NCBI GenBank assembly: GCA_902791475.1
Contig: CADAWC010000009.1
Coordinates: 1-64,000 of the forward strand
Origin: Fibrobacter succinogenes
Lineage (GTDB): Bacteria > Fibrobacterota > Fibrobacteria > Fibrobacterales > Fibrobacteraceae
Reading direction: 5' to 3'
Length of the DNA: 64,000 bases
Shown: positions 57,075 through 64,000 of the stretch, piece by piece
Layout of the letters: each line of letters opens with the position of its first letter
Numbering within the stretch: the stretch's first letter is position 1
The notes under the pieces: model-generated
What the model was told of the DNA's origin: nothing
Databases searched by the model: none
The model's input: only the letters and a program-made list of their open reading frames with translations
Made by a program: the position numbers and the translations under genes

Positions 57075-58784
57075 TTATTCGTTGTTTTGTACAAACGCTT
57101 TGTGCAGATTCTTAATCACATCGCTGGGGAGCATGCTAAATGCGCCAAGTTCTTCACGTGTGATGTGGCCTGCTTTCTGGTGCAAAAGTGCGCCGAGTAC
57201 GGCTGCTTCGGGAGTTGCCAAACCTTGTGCGAGGAGTGCGACGATGATTCCCGAAAGTACATCTCCGCTGCCGCCCTTTGCCATGCCGGAATTCGCGACA
57301 GGAATGATATAAACGTTGCCATCAGGAGCTGCAATGTATGTTGGTGCGCCTTTTAGCAGAATGACTTTATTTGTGCTGGTAGCGATTTCTCTTAAACGGC
57401 TCGGAATGGCAAAGCTGCTATTCGGAAGAGCGCCGAAGAGTCTTGCAAATTCTCTCACATGTGGCGTCAAAATAGCAGGCTGCTGTAAATTGCGCAGGTA
57501 TTCGGTGACTGCCTGAACTGTCGCTTTCTCGTCATGAAATACCATGCCGCATCTGGGTTCAGCGTCGTCCAACATTGCAATTGCATTTAATGCATCGGCA
57601 TCAATGACTGTTGGAGCCTTGAGCTGCGGGAGTAATTCGAGAATGGCTCGGACAGTGACTAAATTTGTAGAAAGACCGGGGCCGATGGCGATTGCGCTTG
57701 CGTGTTTTACACGATCTAATAACGTTGAAATGTTTTCTTGCCGTAGCGTTCCGCGGTGCATTGTGTCTTTGCCGAAATCGTCGAGACTGCAAAAAACGGG
57801 TTCCGAAAGTTTAGCTTGGATAATCGGCGTAATTGCTTCGGTCGTTGCGAGAGTTACAAGACCTGCTCCACTGCGAAGCGCTGCCTCTGTGCAAAGCGCA
57901 GCGGCACCCGGCATGTCTTTGGATCCTGCAATAATGAATGCGGTTCCTTGATTCCGCTTATCGCCCCATTCGTTTCGCTTGGGCAAAAGCTGCGAAATGT
58001 AATCTTCTGTAACGAGGTAATTCTTTTCATCAAATTGCTGAATGACTTCGCTGGGGTAGTTGAGTTGGGCGACTACGGCTTTCCCAAATGCGGAGCAGCT
58101 TTCTTTTACGTATGCGTCTAATCGCGGAAATCCGAACAACATTGTTTCGTTCGCTTGAATGCAAATGTTGTTTCGAACATGCGTTGCAGAATCGTAACCG
58201 GTAGGGGCGTCTGCGGCGATGACGGGGGTTTCGCTCTCGTTTATTATTCGTACGATTTCTGCAAATTCGGGGCGAAGCTCTCCCTTGGCGCCGTTTCCGA
58301 GCATGCAGTCGACGATAAGTTGAAAGTCTTCATGCAAAAAGAGAGGTGCTTGCTTAGCTTTTTCGGTGATTGTCTTAAAGTCGGTGAGTGCGCCACCTGC
58401 CTGTTGAAAATCATCAAGGGCGAGCTTAGCTTCGTTCTTGAATTTGCTTTCTGGAGCGAGGCTGAAGACTGTGCAATGAATCCCTGCTTGCAAAAGATGC
58501 TTGGCAAGTACAAGCCCATCGCCGCCGTTGTTCCCGCCGCCTATAAAAATGGCAACGGATTTTGTGCAATGGCTGATAGGGTCTTCGACTATTTTGCTTT
58601 GAACAAACTTGAATAGCGCAAGACCCGCCTCTTGCATTAACGTGTATCCGTTTTGGATAACGTCTTTTTCAGAAGGTTCGCTCGTAGTCTTTTTGGCCAA
58701 AAATTCTTTTGACGCTGCGTCGAGATTGCGCATGCTTTCGGTCGAAAGGACCGGCTGCAAATTTAAGGACTGGAGCGAACGCAT
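57075..58784 (-). CDS. nnr: bifunctional NAD(P)H-hydrate epimerase/dehydratase
   Basis: 569 residues, the usual length of the fused enzyme. The N-terminal YjeF_N epimerase domain has the GGGNNGGDGLVLAKHL motif (about 91-106) and DCMLGNGAKGEL; the C-terminal ribokinase-like dehydratase has the AGSKDMPGAA block and the closing GMAKGGSGDVLSGI. It repairs hydrated NADH and NADPH using ADP (or ATP). It starts 4 bases after the stop of the beta-barrel gene on the same strand, so they may share a transcript. Confidence 0.93.
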   Translation of the reverse strand: MRSLQSLNLQPVLSTESMRNLDAASKEFLAKKTTSEPSEKDVIQNGYTLMQEAGLALFKFVQSKIVEDPISHCTKSVAIFIGGGNNGGDGLVLAKHLLQAGIHCTVFSLAPESKFKNEAKLALDDFQQAGGALTDFKTITEKAKQAPLFLHEDFQLIVDCMLGNGAKGELRPEFAEIVRIINESETPVIAADAPTGYDSATHVRNNICIQANETMLFGFPRLDAYVKESCSAFGKAVVAQLNYPSEVIQQFDEKNYLVTEDYISQLLPKRNEWGDKRNQGTAFIIAGSKDMPGAAALCTEAALRSGAGLVTLATTEAITPIIQAKLSEPVFCSLDDFGKDTMHRGTLRQENISTLLDRVKHASAIAIGPGLSTNLVTVRAILELLPQLKAPTVIDADALNAIAMLDDAEPRCGMVFHDEKATVQAVTEYLRNLQQPAILTPHVREFARLFGALPNSSFAIPSRLREIATSTNKVILLKGAPTYIAAPDGNVYIIPVANSGMAKGGSGDVLSGIIVALLAQGLATPEAAVLGALLHQKAGHITREELGAFSMLPSDVIKNLHKAFVQNNE

Positions 58785-58788
58785 TTGA

Positions 58789-59607
58789 TTAAATGAACCA
58801 GTAGGTTACGCCGAACTTGAACATCATCGTGTGGGCGCCCTTCAGGTTGATTGTTGCCCATTTGACGGTGCTTTTGCTCTTTTCGTCTTTGATGCTGTTC
58901 ATGTCGCCTTCGTACTTCACGTCGGGGAATACTTCAGTGAATCCCATGTACCAACGGAAGTTGAGGCTCAGGTTTTCCATGACGTAGTAGCCGGCGCCAA
59001 AGTTGATGCCGAATTCAGCTGCGGATTGGTCAATGTTTTCAAATTCGTTTTTCTTACCGTCATAGGTGTATTCGCTGTTGACGTTGATGGAAATTTGCGG
59101 AGCGACTTCCAAGAAGAATCCGCCTCCGAGAATGCCGCGGATGTAGAATTCGAAATCGAGGAACATCTGGTTGTAGCATCTTTCGATATCGTCTTCTTCG
59201 TGGCTGAGGTTGAAGAAACGGAACAAAATTTCAGGAGCGAACTGGAGTCCTTTTACGATGTTGAATCGGGCTGCAAGGCCAAATTCACCGCCTAAACCAG
59301 TAGGGTCGTCGAGACCGTCAGACTTGAGATCTTTAAATCCCCAGAAATTTCCGTAGATGAAAGCTGCTCTTGCTCCGATACCAATGGGGTTCTTTTTCGG
59401 AGCGGGTTCTGCTTGCTGTCCGTCAATGGGCATGGCTTCGTTAGCTTGGGCTTCTGTAGCTATTGCCTGTGGAGCGGCTGCTTGAGCCGGGGCTGCTTGC
59501 GTTGAAACTACTTGCGGTGCGTTTTCAATGGGCTGGTCAATCGGCTGTGCGGTTGCAATGGCTGTTGCGCAAAGTGCGGTCAAAATGACGGTTGCAAATT
59601 TCTTCAT
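58789..59607 (-). CDS. outer-membrane beta-barrel protein with Ala/Gln/Pro-rich linker
   Basis: 272 residues from ATG 59607 (AAAGGAGAT 5 bases upstream; an ATG seven codons earlier lacks one). Signal peptide ATAIATAQ, then a 50-residue Ala/Gln/Pro-rich linker, then amphipathic strands (GIGARAAFIYGNFWGF, GGEFGLAARFNI, FGINFGAGYYVMENLSLNFRWYMGF) ending with MFKFGVTYWFI, a final-strand sequence with a terminal aromatic pattern. I infer an 8-10 strand barrel; function unknown. It resembles the barrels at 21619 and 24776 in style, not in detail. Confidence 0.76.
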   Translation of the reverse strand: MKKFATVILTALCATAIATAQPIDQPIENAPQVVSTQAAPAQAAAPQAIATEAQANEAMPIDGQQAEPAPKKNPIGIGARAAFIYGNFWGFKDLKSDGLDDPTGLGGEFGLAARFNIVKGLQFAPEILFRFFNLSHEEDDIERCYNQMFLDFEFYIRGILGGGFFLEVAPQISINVNSEYTYDGKKNEFENIDQSAAEFGINFGAGYYVMENLSLNFRWYMGFTEVFPDVKYEGDMNSIKDEKSKSTVKWATINLKGAHTMMFKFGVTYWFI

Positions 59608-59736
59608 AAAATCTCCTTTTTGAGGCAATCCTGGTGATTAACCCCTAACTTGTAATGAAAATATAATAAAGGAGGCTTTGTCTTGTTGTCGTAACAGATG
59701 CTAATGAGTTTTTTTGGAGGGGAATGAACCTTTGCC

Positions 59737-60104
59737 ATGTTAAATGAAATTTTGCAACACGCGGTGAAGCGGATCGCGGAGAATCTGCTGTGAATGTGGC
59801 GAATCTTGTGGATGCCATGAACACGGCGAACACGACCATCATCACGGCGCTTCGGCAGGCTCAAGGACCTTGGCGCATTCCGAGCCTGTTTCTAAAACGT
59901 ATCGCGTGAACGGCATGAATTGCAGCCACTGCAAGGCGAGCGTCGAAAAGGCGGTTCGCCCGCTCGATGGAGTCGTATTTGCCGAAGCCGATGTCGCGAG
60001 CAAGTCGTTGCACGTGGAATGGCACGACGATGATGATATCGATATCGCTGCTTTAAAAAAACGCTGTTGAAGAAGCTGGCTTTGAGTTCGCCGGCGAGGC
60101 TTAA
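59737..60104 (+). pseudogene. broken heavy-metal-associated (HMA) domain gene
   Basis: Reading across two frame changes gives MLNEILQHAVKRIAENL, a Cys/His-rich linker (CECGESCGCHEHGEHDHHHG) and an HMA domain with the metal motif GMNCSHC, ending ALKNAVEEAGFEFAGEA. In the sequence as given, the first segment ends at a TGA (about 59791) and the HMA frame is cut by a 7-A run at 60055-60061, which gives KKRC and a stop; six As would restore the family end. The His-rich linker before an HMA domain recalls the C-terminus of some Cu/Zn efflux permeases. Two lesions suggest decay, but one or both might be sequencing errors. Confidence 0.6.
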
Positions 60105-60123
60105 ACTTAAACTTCGCTTAAAA

Positions 60124-60153
60124 CGGAGAAGCCCGCTTTCGCGGGCATGACTG
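60124..60153 (+). repeat. R2 repeat unit
   Basis: CGGAGAAGCCCGC, loop TT, GCGGGCATGACTG: the R2 head, a GCCCGC/GCGGGC stem (60132-60147) and the TGAC tail. It lies between the broken HMA gene and the helicase gene end. Confidence 0.6.
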
Positions 60154-60157
60154 TGTT

Positions 60158-62776
60158 TTAAACTTCGCCGATTCTAACAAGCTTTAACAATGGCATTCCG
60201 GCTTCTCGGCTTTCGTCAAGATTGACCGTGAAATCAATGCTCCAGTCGTTGAATCCTTCTTCGTCCTGGAGCATTTGCTGTATCTGCATAATGTTCCCTT
60301 CGTACGTGACGATGGTATGGCTGAGTGCTCGGCCTTCCACGTCCATGCGGAACTTGTGATGCTCGGCAGTGTAGGCGGCCATCGTTTCGATGAGCCGTTT
60401 TTCTGTCCATGGGATACCTTCGGCGTCCGCTAAAAGTTCGCCTTCGGCAAGGTCGTCGGCGAGACTGTCCAGAACATCCGAGAAGTCCTGCTTTTGCAAA
60501 CTCATCATGATTTGGAAAATGCGCTGACGCACCATGTTGAGGAATCGCTTCTTGTCGTAGGTGATGTCTGCGGCGGCCTTGTCTGCACCGAATGCCTTTT
60601 CTGCATCGTCTTCGGCAGTTCCAGCGTCCAAGCGTTTCTGGTAATCTTCCGGGTGCGCCATCTTTTCCCATTCTTCGAGCAGACTGGAGTCCACGCGGCG
60701 GATCATTTCGCCGAGGTAGTCCTGCATTTCCAAGAGTTCTTCGTTTTTGTAGCCGTCAGGCACGGTCTGCGAAAGCACCTTGTAAACTCCGTTCAAATGG
60801 CGAAGCAAAATCGCTTCCATGCGCTGCAAGTTGTACTGCTTTACGTAACCGCTAAATGTCGTGAAATTCTCGAACATCTCGCGCACGATGGACTTGGGCT
60901 CAATGTTTTCGTCCACCCACGGATGAATGTCGGCAAAAGCATCGAACGTGTCGTAAATAAAATCACGCAGCGGTTTCGGGTATTCGACTTTTTCAAGCTC
61001 TTCGAGGCGCTGGTTGTATTCCATGCCTTGCGCCTTGAGTTCGTTCATGCGGGCATCGCGAGCCTTGCTCTGCTGGATGCGCAAAATCGCATCGGGATTC
61101 TCGAGGATGCTTTCGCACAAGGTAATCACGTCCAGTGCGTATTCCGGCGAATCCTTGTCGAGCTTCGGGAGCGTGTCTAGCAGGTACAGCGATAGCGGCT
61201 GGTTCATCGAAAAGTCGTCTTGCAAGTTCATGTTCACGCGCAAGTGGCTGTAACCCGGAGCTACAGCCGGCACGAATTCGATAATCTTCTTTTCGACGAG
61301 GCTCCTGAACAGCAAAAATGCGCGGTGCTGCAACTGCTTCTTGCTCGCTGCACTTTCATGGCAATCCTTGAGGAGCGCGCGCATGGCGCGGCAACCGTCC
61401 GTCGGGCGGCTCAAGATGTTCAAAAGCATTCCGTGATTCACTTGGAAGCTTGATGTCAGCGGTTCCGGAGATGCGTCAATCAAACGTTTGAATGTGTTTT
61501 CATCAAACGGAATGTAGCCATGTTCAGGCGGTTTTCGCTTCTGGAATTTTTTGCCTGTCGTGCGTGACTTCGCTTCGAGTTTCAGATTCTCGATGACGTG
61601 CTCGGGCGCTTGTGCAACAACGTAACCGACATTGTCAAAACCTTTACGGCCTGCGCGGCCTGCAATCTGGTGGAAATCTCGCGCGGTCAAAATGGCGGTC
61701 TTATCGCCGCTGTACTTGCAGAGCTGCGTGAAAAGCACTGTGCGGATAGGTACGTTCACGCCCACGCCGAGCGTATCCGTTCCGCAGATGACTTTGAGCA
61801 ATCCTTGCTGGGCGAGCTTTTCGCAAAGAATGCGGTACTTCGGCAAAAGCCCCGCGTGGTGCAGCCCAATGCCTTGCTTGAGCCAACGCTTGACATCCGG
61901 ACCATACGGGCTTGAAAATCGGACTTCCTTGATTGCTTCGTTGATCTTGACTTTTTCTTCTTTGGTGCAGAGGTCAAGACTCATGAAGTTCTGCGCATTG
62001 CTTGCCGCTGCCGCCTGTGTGAAGTGGACGACGTAAACGGGAGCCTTGCCCTCGTTCACGAGCTTTTGCACTTCGGTCGAAATTTCGGTAGTGCTGTAGC
62101 TAAAGTCGAGCGGCACCGGGCGTTGCGTGGAGCGGACAGTTACGGACTCGCGGCCTGTGTGCTTGGTCATGTCGCGCTCGAAAAATTCCGTAGCGCCAAT
62201 GGTGGCGCTCATCAAGAGGAATCTCGATTGTGGGAGCGTTAAAAGCGGAACTTGCCAAGCGACACCGCGTTCCTTGTCGCTGTAATAATGGAACTCGTCC
62301 ATCACGATGTCTGTGATGGTAAGAGATTCGCCTTCGCAGAGCGCCATGTTCGAAAGAATTTCGGCCGTGCAGCAGATGATGGGGGCGTCGCGGTTGACGG
62401 TTGCATCGCCAGTCGAAAGCCCGACGTTCTCGGCGCCGAATTCCTTACAGAGCGCCATCCATTTTTCGTTCACCAAAGCCTTGATGGGGCAGGTGTAAAC
62501 GCTTCTGCGCCCGTGCACAAGACTGTCGAAATGCAAAGCAAGCGCGACCATGGATTTACCACTACCGGTCGGCGTGTTGAGGATAACGTTCTTGCCGTCC
62601 AAAAGTTCCAAAATCGCTTCTTCTTGTGCTGGGTACAACGTTGTACCGCGGCTCTCTGCCCACGCCATAAATTGTTCTAAAACGTCTTCGGACGAAATAT
62701 CGGAACGGTGTCCGTTGAACTTTTCAATCAGTTCGTTCAAAAAATCTTTGAGAATTCGCTTGTTTTGCTCTGCCAT
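60158..62776 (-). CDS. Ski2-like DExH helicase with DUF3516-type C-terminus
   Basis: 872 residues. Helicase domain 1 has motif I PTGSGKS near 64, Ia [21 protein letters not shown] near 160 (DEFH box) and III LMSATIG; domain 2 has [15 protein letters not shown] and [12 protein letters not shown] (motif VI). This order and the Ski2-like domain arrangement, followed by a long C-terminal region without obvious similarity to Mtr4 arch, match the bacterial DUF3516 helicases, likely RNA or DNA unwinding enzymes of uncertain target. The ATG at 62776 has no Shine-Dalgarno. It diverges from rmlA. Confidence 0.9.
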   Translation of the reverse strand: MAEQNKRILKDFLNELIEKFNGHRSDISSEDVLEQFMAWAESRGTTLYPAQEEAILELLDGKNVILNTPTGSGKSMVALALHFDSLVHGRRSVYTCPIKALVNEKWMALCKEFGAENVGLSTGDATVNRDAPIICCTAEILSNMALCEGESLTITDIVMDEFHYYSDKERGVAWQVPLLTLPQSRFLLMSATIGATEFFERDMTKHTGRESVTVRSTQRPVPLDFSYSTTEISTEVQKLVNEGKAPVYVVHFTQAAAASNAQNFMSLDLCTKEEKVKINEAIKEVRFSSPYGPDVKRWLKQGIGLHHAGLLPKYRILCEKLAQQGLLKVICGTDTLGVGVNVPIRTVLFTQLCKYSGDKTAILTARDFHQIAGRAGRKGFDNVGYVVAQAPEHVIENLKLEAKSRTTGKKFQKRKPPEHGYIPFDENTFKRLIDASPEPLTSSFQVNHGMLLNILSRPTDGCRAMRALLKDCHESAASKKQLQHRAFLLFRSLVEKKIIEFVPAVAPGYSHLRVNMNLQDDFSMNQPLSLYLLDTLPKLDKDSPEYALDVITLCESILENPDAILRIQQSKARDARMNELKAQGMEYNQRLEELEKVEYPKPLRDFIYDTFDAFADIHPWVDENIEPKSIVREMFENFTTFSGYVKQYNLQRMEAILLRHLNGVYKVLSQTVPDGYKNEELLEMQDYLGEMIRRVDSSLLEEWEKMAHPEDYQKRLDAGTAEDDAEKAFGADKAAADITYDKKRFLNMVRQRIFQIMMSLQKQDFSDVLDSLADDLAEGELLADAEGIPWTEKRLIETMAAYTAEHHKFRMDVEGRALSHTIVTYEGNIMQIQQMLQDEEGFNDWSIDFTVNLDESREAGMPLLKLVRIGEV

Positions 62777-62850
62777 AATGTGCTAAAAATAACTTTTTGA
62801 AAAATCTTTCGTAAGAAGTTTTCTATTTTCGAAATCATAGGAGAATTGTT

Positions 62851-63738
62851 ATGAAAGGAATCGTACTCGCTGGGGGCTCCGGCACACGTCTGTATCCGCT
62901 CACGATGGTCACATCGAAGCAACTTTTGCCGGTTTACGACAAGCCCATGATTTATTACCCGCTTTCGACTTTGATGTTGGCGGGCATTCGTGACATTCTC
63001 ATCATCTCCACACCGACTGATTTGCCGAACTTTGAACGCTTGCTTGGTGACGGCTCTGCCATGGGCCTCAACTTGAGCTACAAAGTGCAGCCGAGCCCGG
63101 ATGGACTTGCCCAGGCATTCATTTTGGGCGAAGAATTTATCAGAAACGATTGCTGCGCGATGGTTCTCGGCGACAACATCTTCTACGGAAACGGCTTCAG
63201 CCAGCTTTTGAAGGCTGCTGTCAAGAACGCCGAAGAAAACGGCCGAGCGAGCGTGTTTGGCTACTACGTCGAAGATCCGGAACGCTTTGGCGTCGTGGAA
63301 TTTGACGATAATGGCAAGGTGATTTCTGTCGAAGAAAAGCCGAAGGAACCGAAGAGCAATTACGCCATAACGGGCCTTTACTTCTATGACAATCGCGTAG
63401 CGGGCTATGCTAAGGTGCAAAAACCGAGTGCTCGTGGCGAACTTGAAATTACTGACCTCAACAAGACTTATCTCGACAAGGGCGAACTCGACGTGAAACT
63501 CCTTGGTCGTGGTTTTGCTTGGCTCGATACCGGTACGATGGATAGCCTCATTGAAGCGGGCGAGTTCGTGAAAATGGTTGAAAATCGCCAGGGTATCCAG
63601 ATTTCTGCCATCGAAGAAATTGCATACAAGAACGGCTGGATTAGCAAAGAAAAGCTCTTGGAATCTGCCGCCAAGTATGGCAAGTCGCCTTATGGCCAGC
63701 ACCTCAAAAAGGTTGCCGAAGGCAAAATCCACTACTAG
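62851..63738 (+). CDS. rmlA: glucose-1-phosphate thymidylyltransferase
   Basis: 295 residues, the length of RmlA/Rfb[21 protein letters not shown] (residues 8-27), [17 protein letters not shown], the DNIFYG metal-binding block and [19 protein letters not shown] are all present. It makes dTDP-glucose, the first step to dTDP-rhamnose for surface polysaccharide. No rmlB, C or D is adjacent within the window. ATG with AGGAGAA upstream. Two terminator-like hairpins follow. Confidence 0.96.
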   Translation: MKGIVLAGGSGTRLYPLTMVTSKQLLPVYDKPMIYYPLSTLMLAGIRDILIISTPTDLPNFERLLGDGSAMGLNLSYKVQPSPDGLAQAFILGEEFIRNDCCAMVLGDNIFYGNGFSQLLKAAVKNAEENGRASVFGYYVEDPERFGVVEFDDNGKVISVEEKPKEPKSNYAITGLYFYDNRVAGYAKVQKPSARGELEITDLNKTYLDKGELDVKLLGRGFAWLDTGTMDSLIEAGEFVKMVENRQGIQISAIEEIAYKNGWISKEKLLESAAKYGKSPYGQHLKKVAEGKIHY

Positions 63739-63766
63739 AGCTTGAATTTAGCATGTCAACTCTTTA

Positions 63767-63796
63767 CGCCCGGCATTGCGACCGGGCTTTCTTTGT
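63767..63796 (+). terminator. terminator of rmlA
   Basis: CGCCCGG, loop CATTGCGA, CCGGGCTTTCTTT. It lies 30 bases after the stop. Confidence 0.8.
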
Positions 63797-63841
63797 ATAG
63801 ATAAGTTCTTTATTATATTTTGTTCAGAAGAGTTTGATATG

Positions 63842-63873
63842 AAGAACTCGGTTTTGTGCCGGGTTCTTTTTTT
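63842..63873 (+). terminator. orphan terminator hairpin
   Basis: AAGAACTCGG, loop TTTTGT, GCCGGGTTCTTTTTTTT. It lies 100 bases after rmlA and 50 bases after the first terminator with no gene between. It may be a second terminator or the end of a short RNA starting in 63800-63840. The remaining bases to 64000 are A/T-rich and show no ORF start. Confidence 0.65.
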
Positions 63874-64000
63874 TATATATAAGTGAATAAAATGTTAGTT
63901 TATTGTTTTTTTGTGTGGCTTACATATTATTTTGTAAGAAAATGTTATTTTGTTAAAATAATTTAACTGAAAATTTAAGTGTATTATATAGATTTATATC

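Noticed and set aside
59604..59864. A minus-strand frame over the HMA region
   Set aside because: It runs antisense to the Cys/His-rich and HMA-encoding frames, which have clear motif content.
63800..63873. A small RNA ending at the orphan terminator
   Set aside because: No convincing promoter in the 45 bases before the hairpin; kept only as an orphan terminator.

Overview
The window is a stretch of bacterial chromosome that almost certainly comes from a Fibrobacter species (F. succinogenes or a close relative). Evidence: two genes of the TIGR02147 family, one of the TIGR02171 family and a lipoprotein with two FISUMP (TIGR02145) domains, all described as Fibrobacter paralogous families; many lipoproteins whose signal is followed by a Ser-rich linker; and two secreted plant-wall enzymes (a CE1-type esterase and a GH5 endoglucanase). 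A Kdo transferase and several beta-barrel proteins show a Gram-negative envelope. No rRNA operon, complete insertion sequence, prophage or CRISPR array was seen.

Layout. 1-6.4 kb: tRNA-Glu, an ABC protein, an isoprenylcysteine-methyltransferase-like protein, waaA, ispH, rpmB, then a DnaQ-type exonuclease and a DUF374 acyltransferase on the minus strand, and tRNA-Cys. 6.4-16.3 kb: an AT-hook-like protein, an AlkD-like protein, mqnC, the CE1 esterase behind a CRP-like site, an unusual ModF-like twin ATPase, crcB, and mrp with its DUF971 partner. 16.3-24.6 kb: a primary-type sigma factor, two TPR envelope proteins, an RlpA lipoprotein, a beta-barrel protein, prmC and prfA. 24.6-39.6 kb: mainly accessory envelope and regulatory genes (TIGR02147-lipoprotein pair, diguanylate cyclase, MFS transporter, TIGR02171 and FISUMP lipoproteins, a brnT-brnA toxin-antitoxin locus with a frameshift), plus trmO and an m5U methyltransferase. 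39.6-45.2 kb: tRNA-Gly, infC-rpmI-rplT, an M16 peptidase and maeB. 45.3-53.3 kb: a surface-protein island with one solo lipoprotein, a TIGR02147 gene coupled to two large lipoproteins, and the GH5 endoglucanase. 53.6-63.8 kb: polA, nnr, a beta-barrel protein, a broken heavy-metal-binding gene, a Ski2-like helicase and rmlA.

How the genes fit together. Housekeeping genes (translation, replication, isoprenoid and LPS precursors, menaquinone, Fe-S assembly) alternate with cell-surface genes. The most distinctive theme is the TIGR02147 regulator coupled to Ser-linker lipoproteins, found twice. In the 45-51 kb island the lipoproteins share a roughly 150-190 residue cysteine-containing domain present in five copies. 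I infer a regulated surface-display system, possibly for substrate binding.

Non-coding structure is rich. I see (i) 7-bp periodic CCTA-type arrays placed 20-21 bases before the start codons of mqnC, prfA and polA and directly before crcB; (ii) boxes resembling the Bacteroidetes TAnnTTTG element so close to start codons that the mRNAs would be leaderless; (iii) a small hairpin repeat family (R1), one copy of which is translated in-frame inside an ABC ATPase; (iv) a REP-like family (R2); and (v) clusters of long inverted repeats at 41.1-41.3 and 56.8-57.05 kb. All functional assignments come from reading motifs by eye; no database search was possible.
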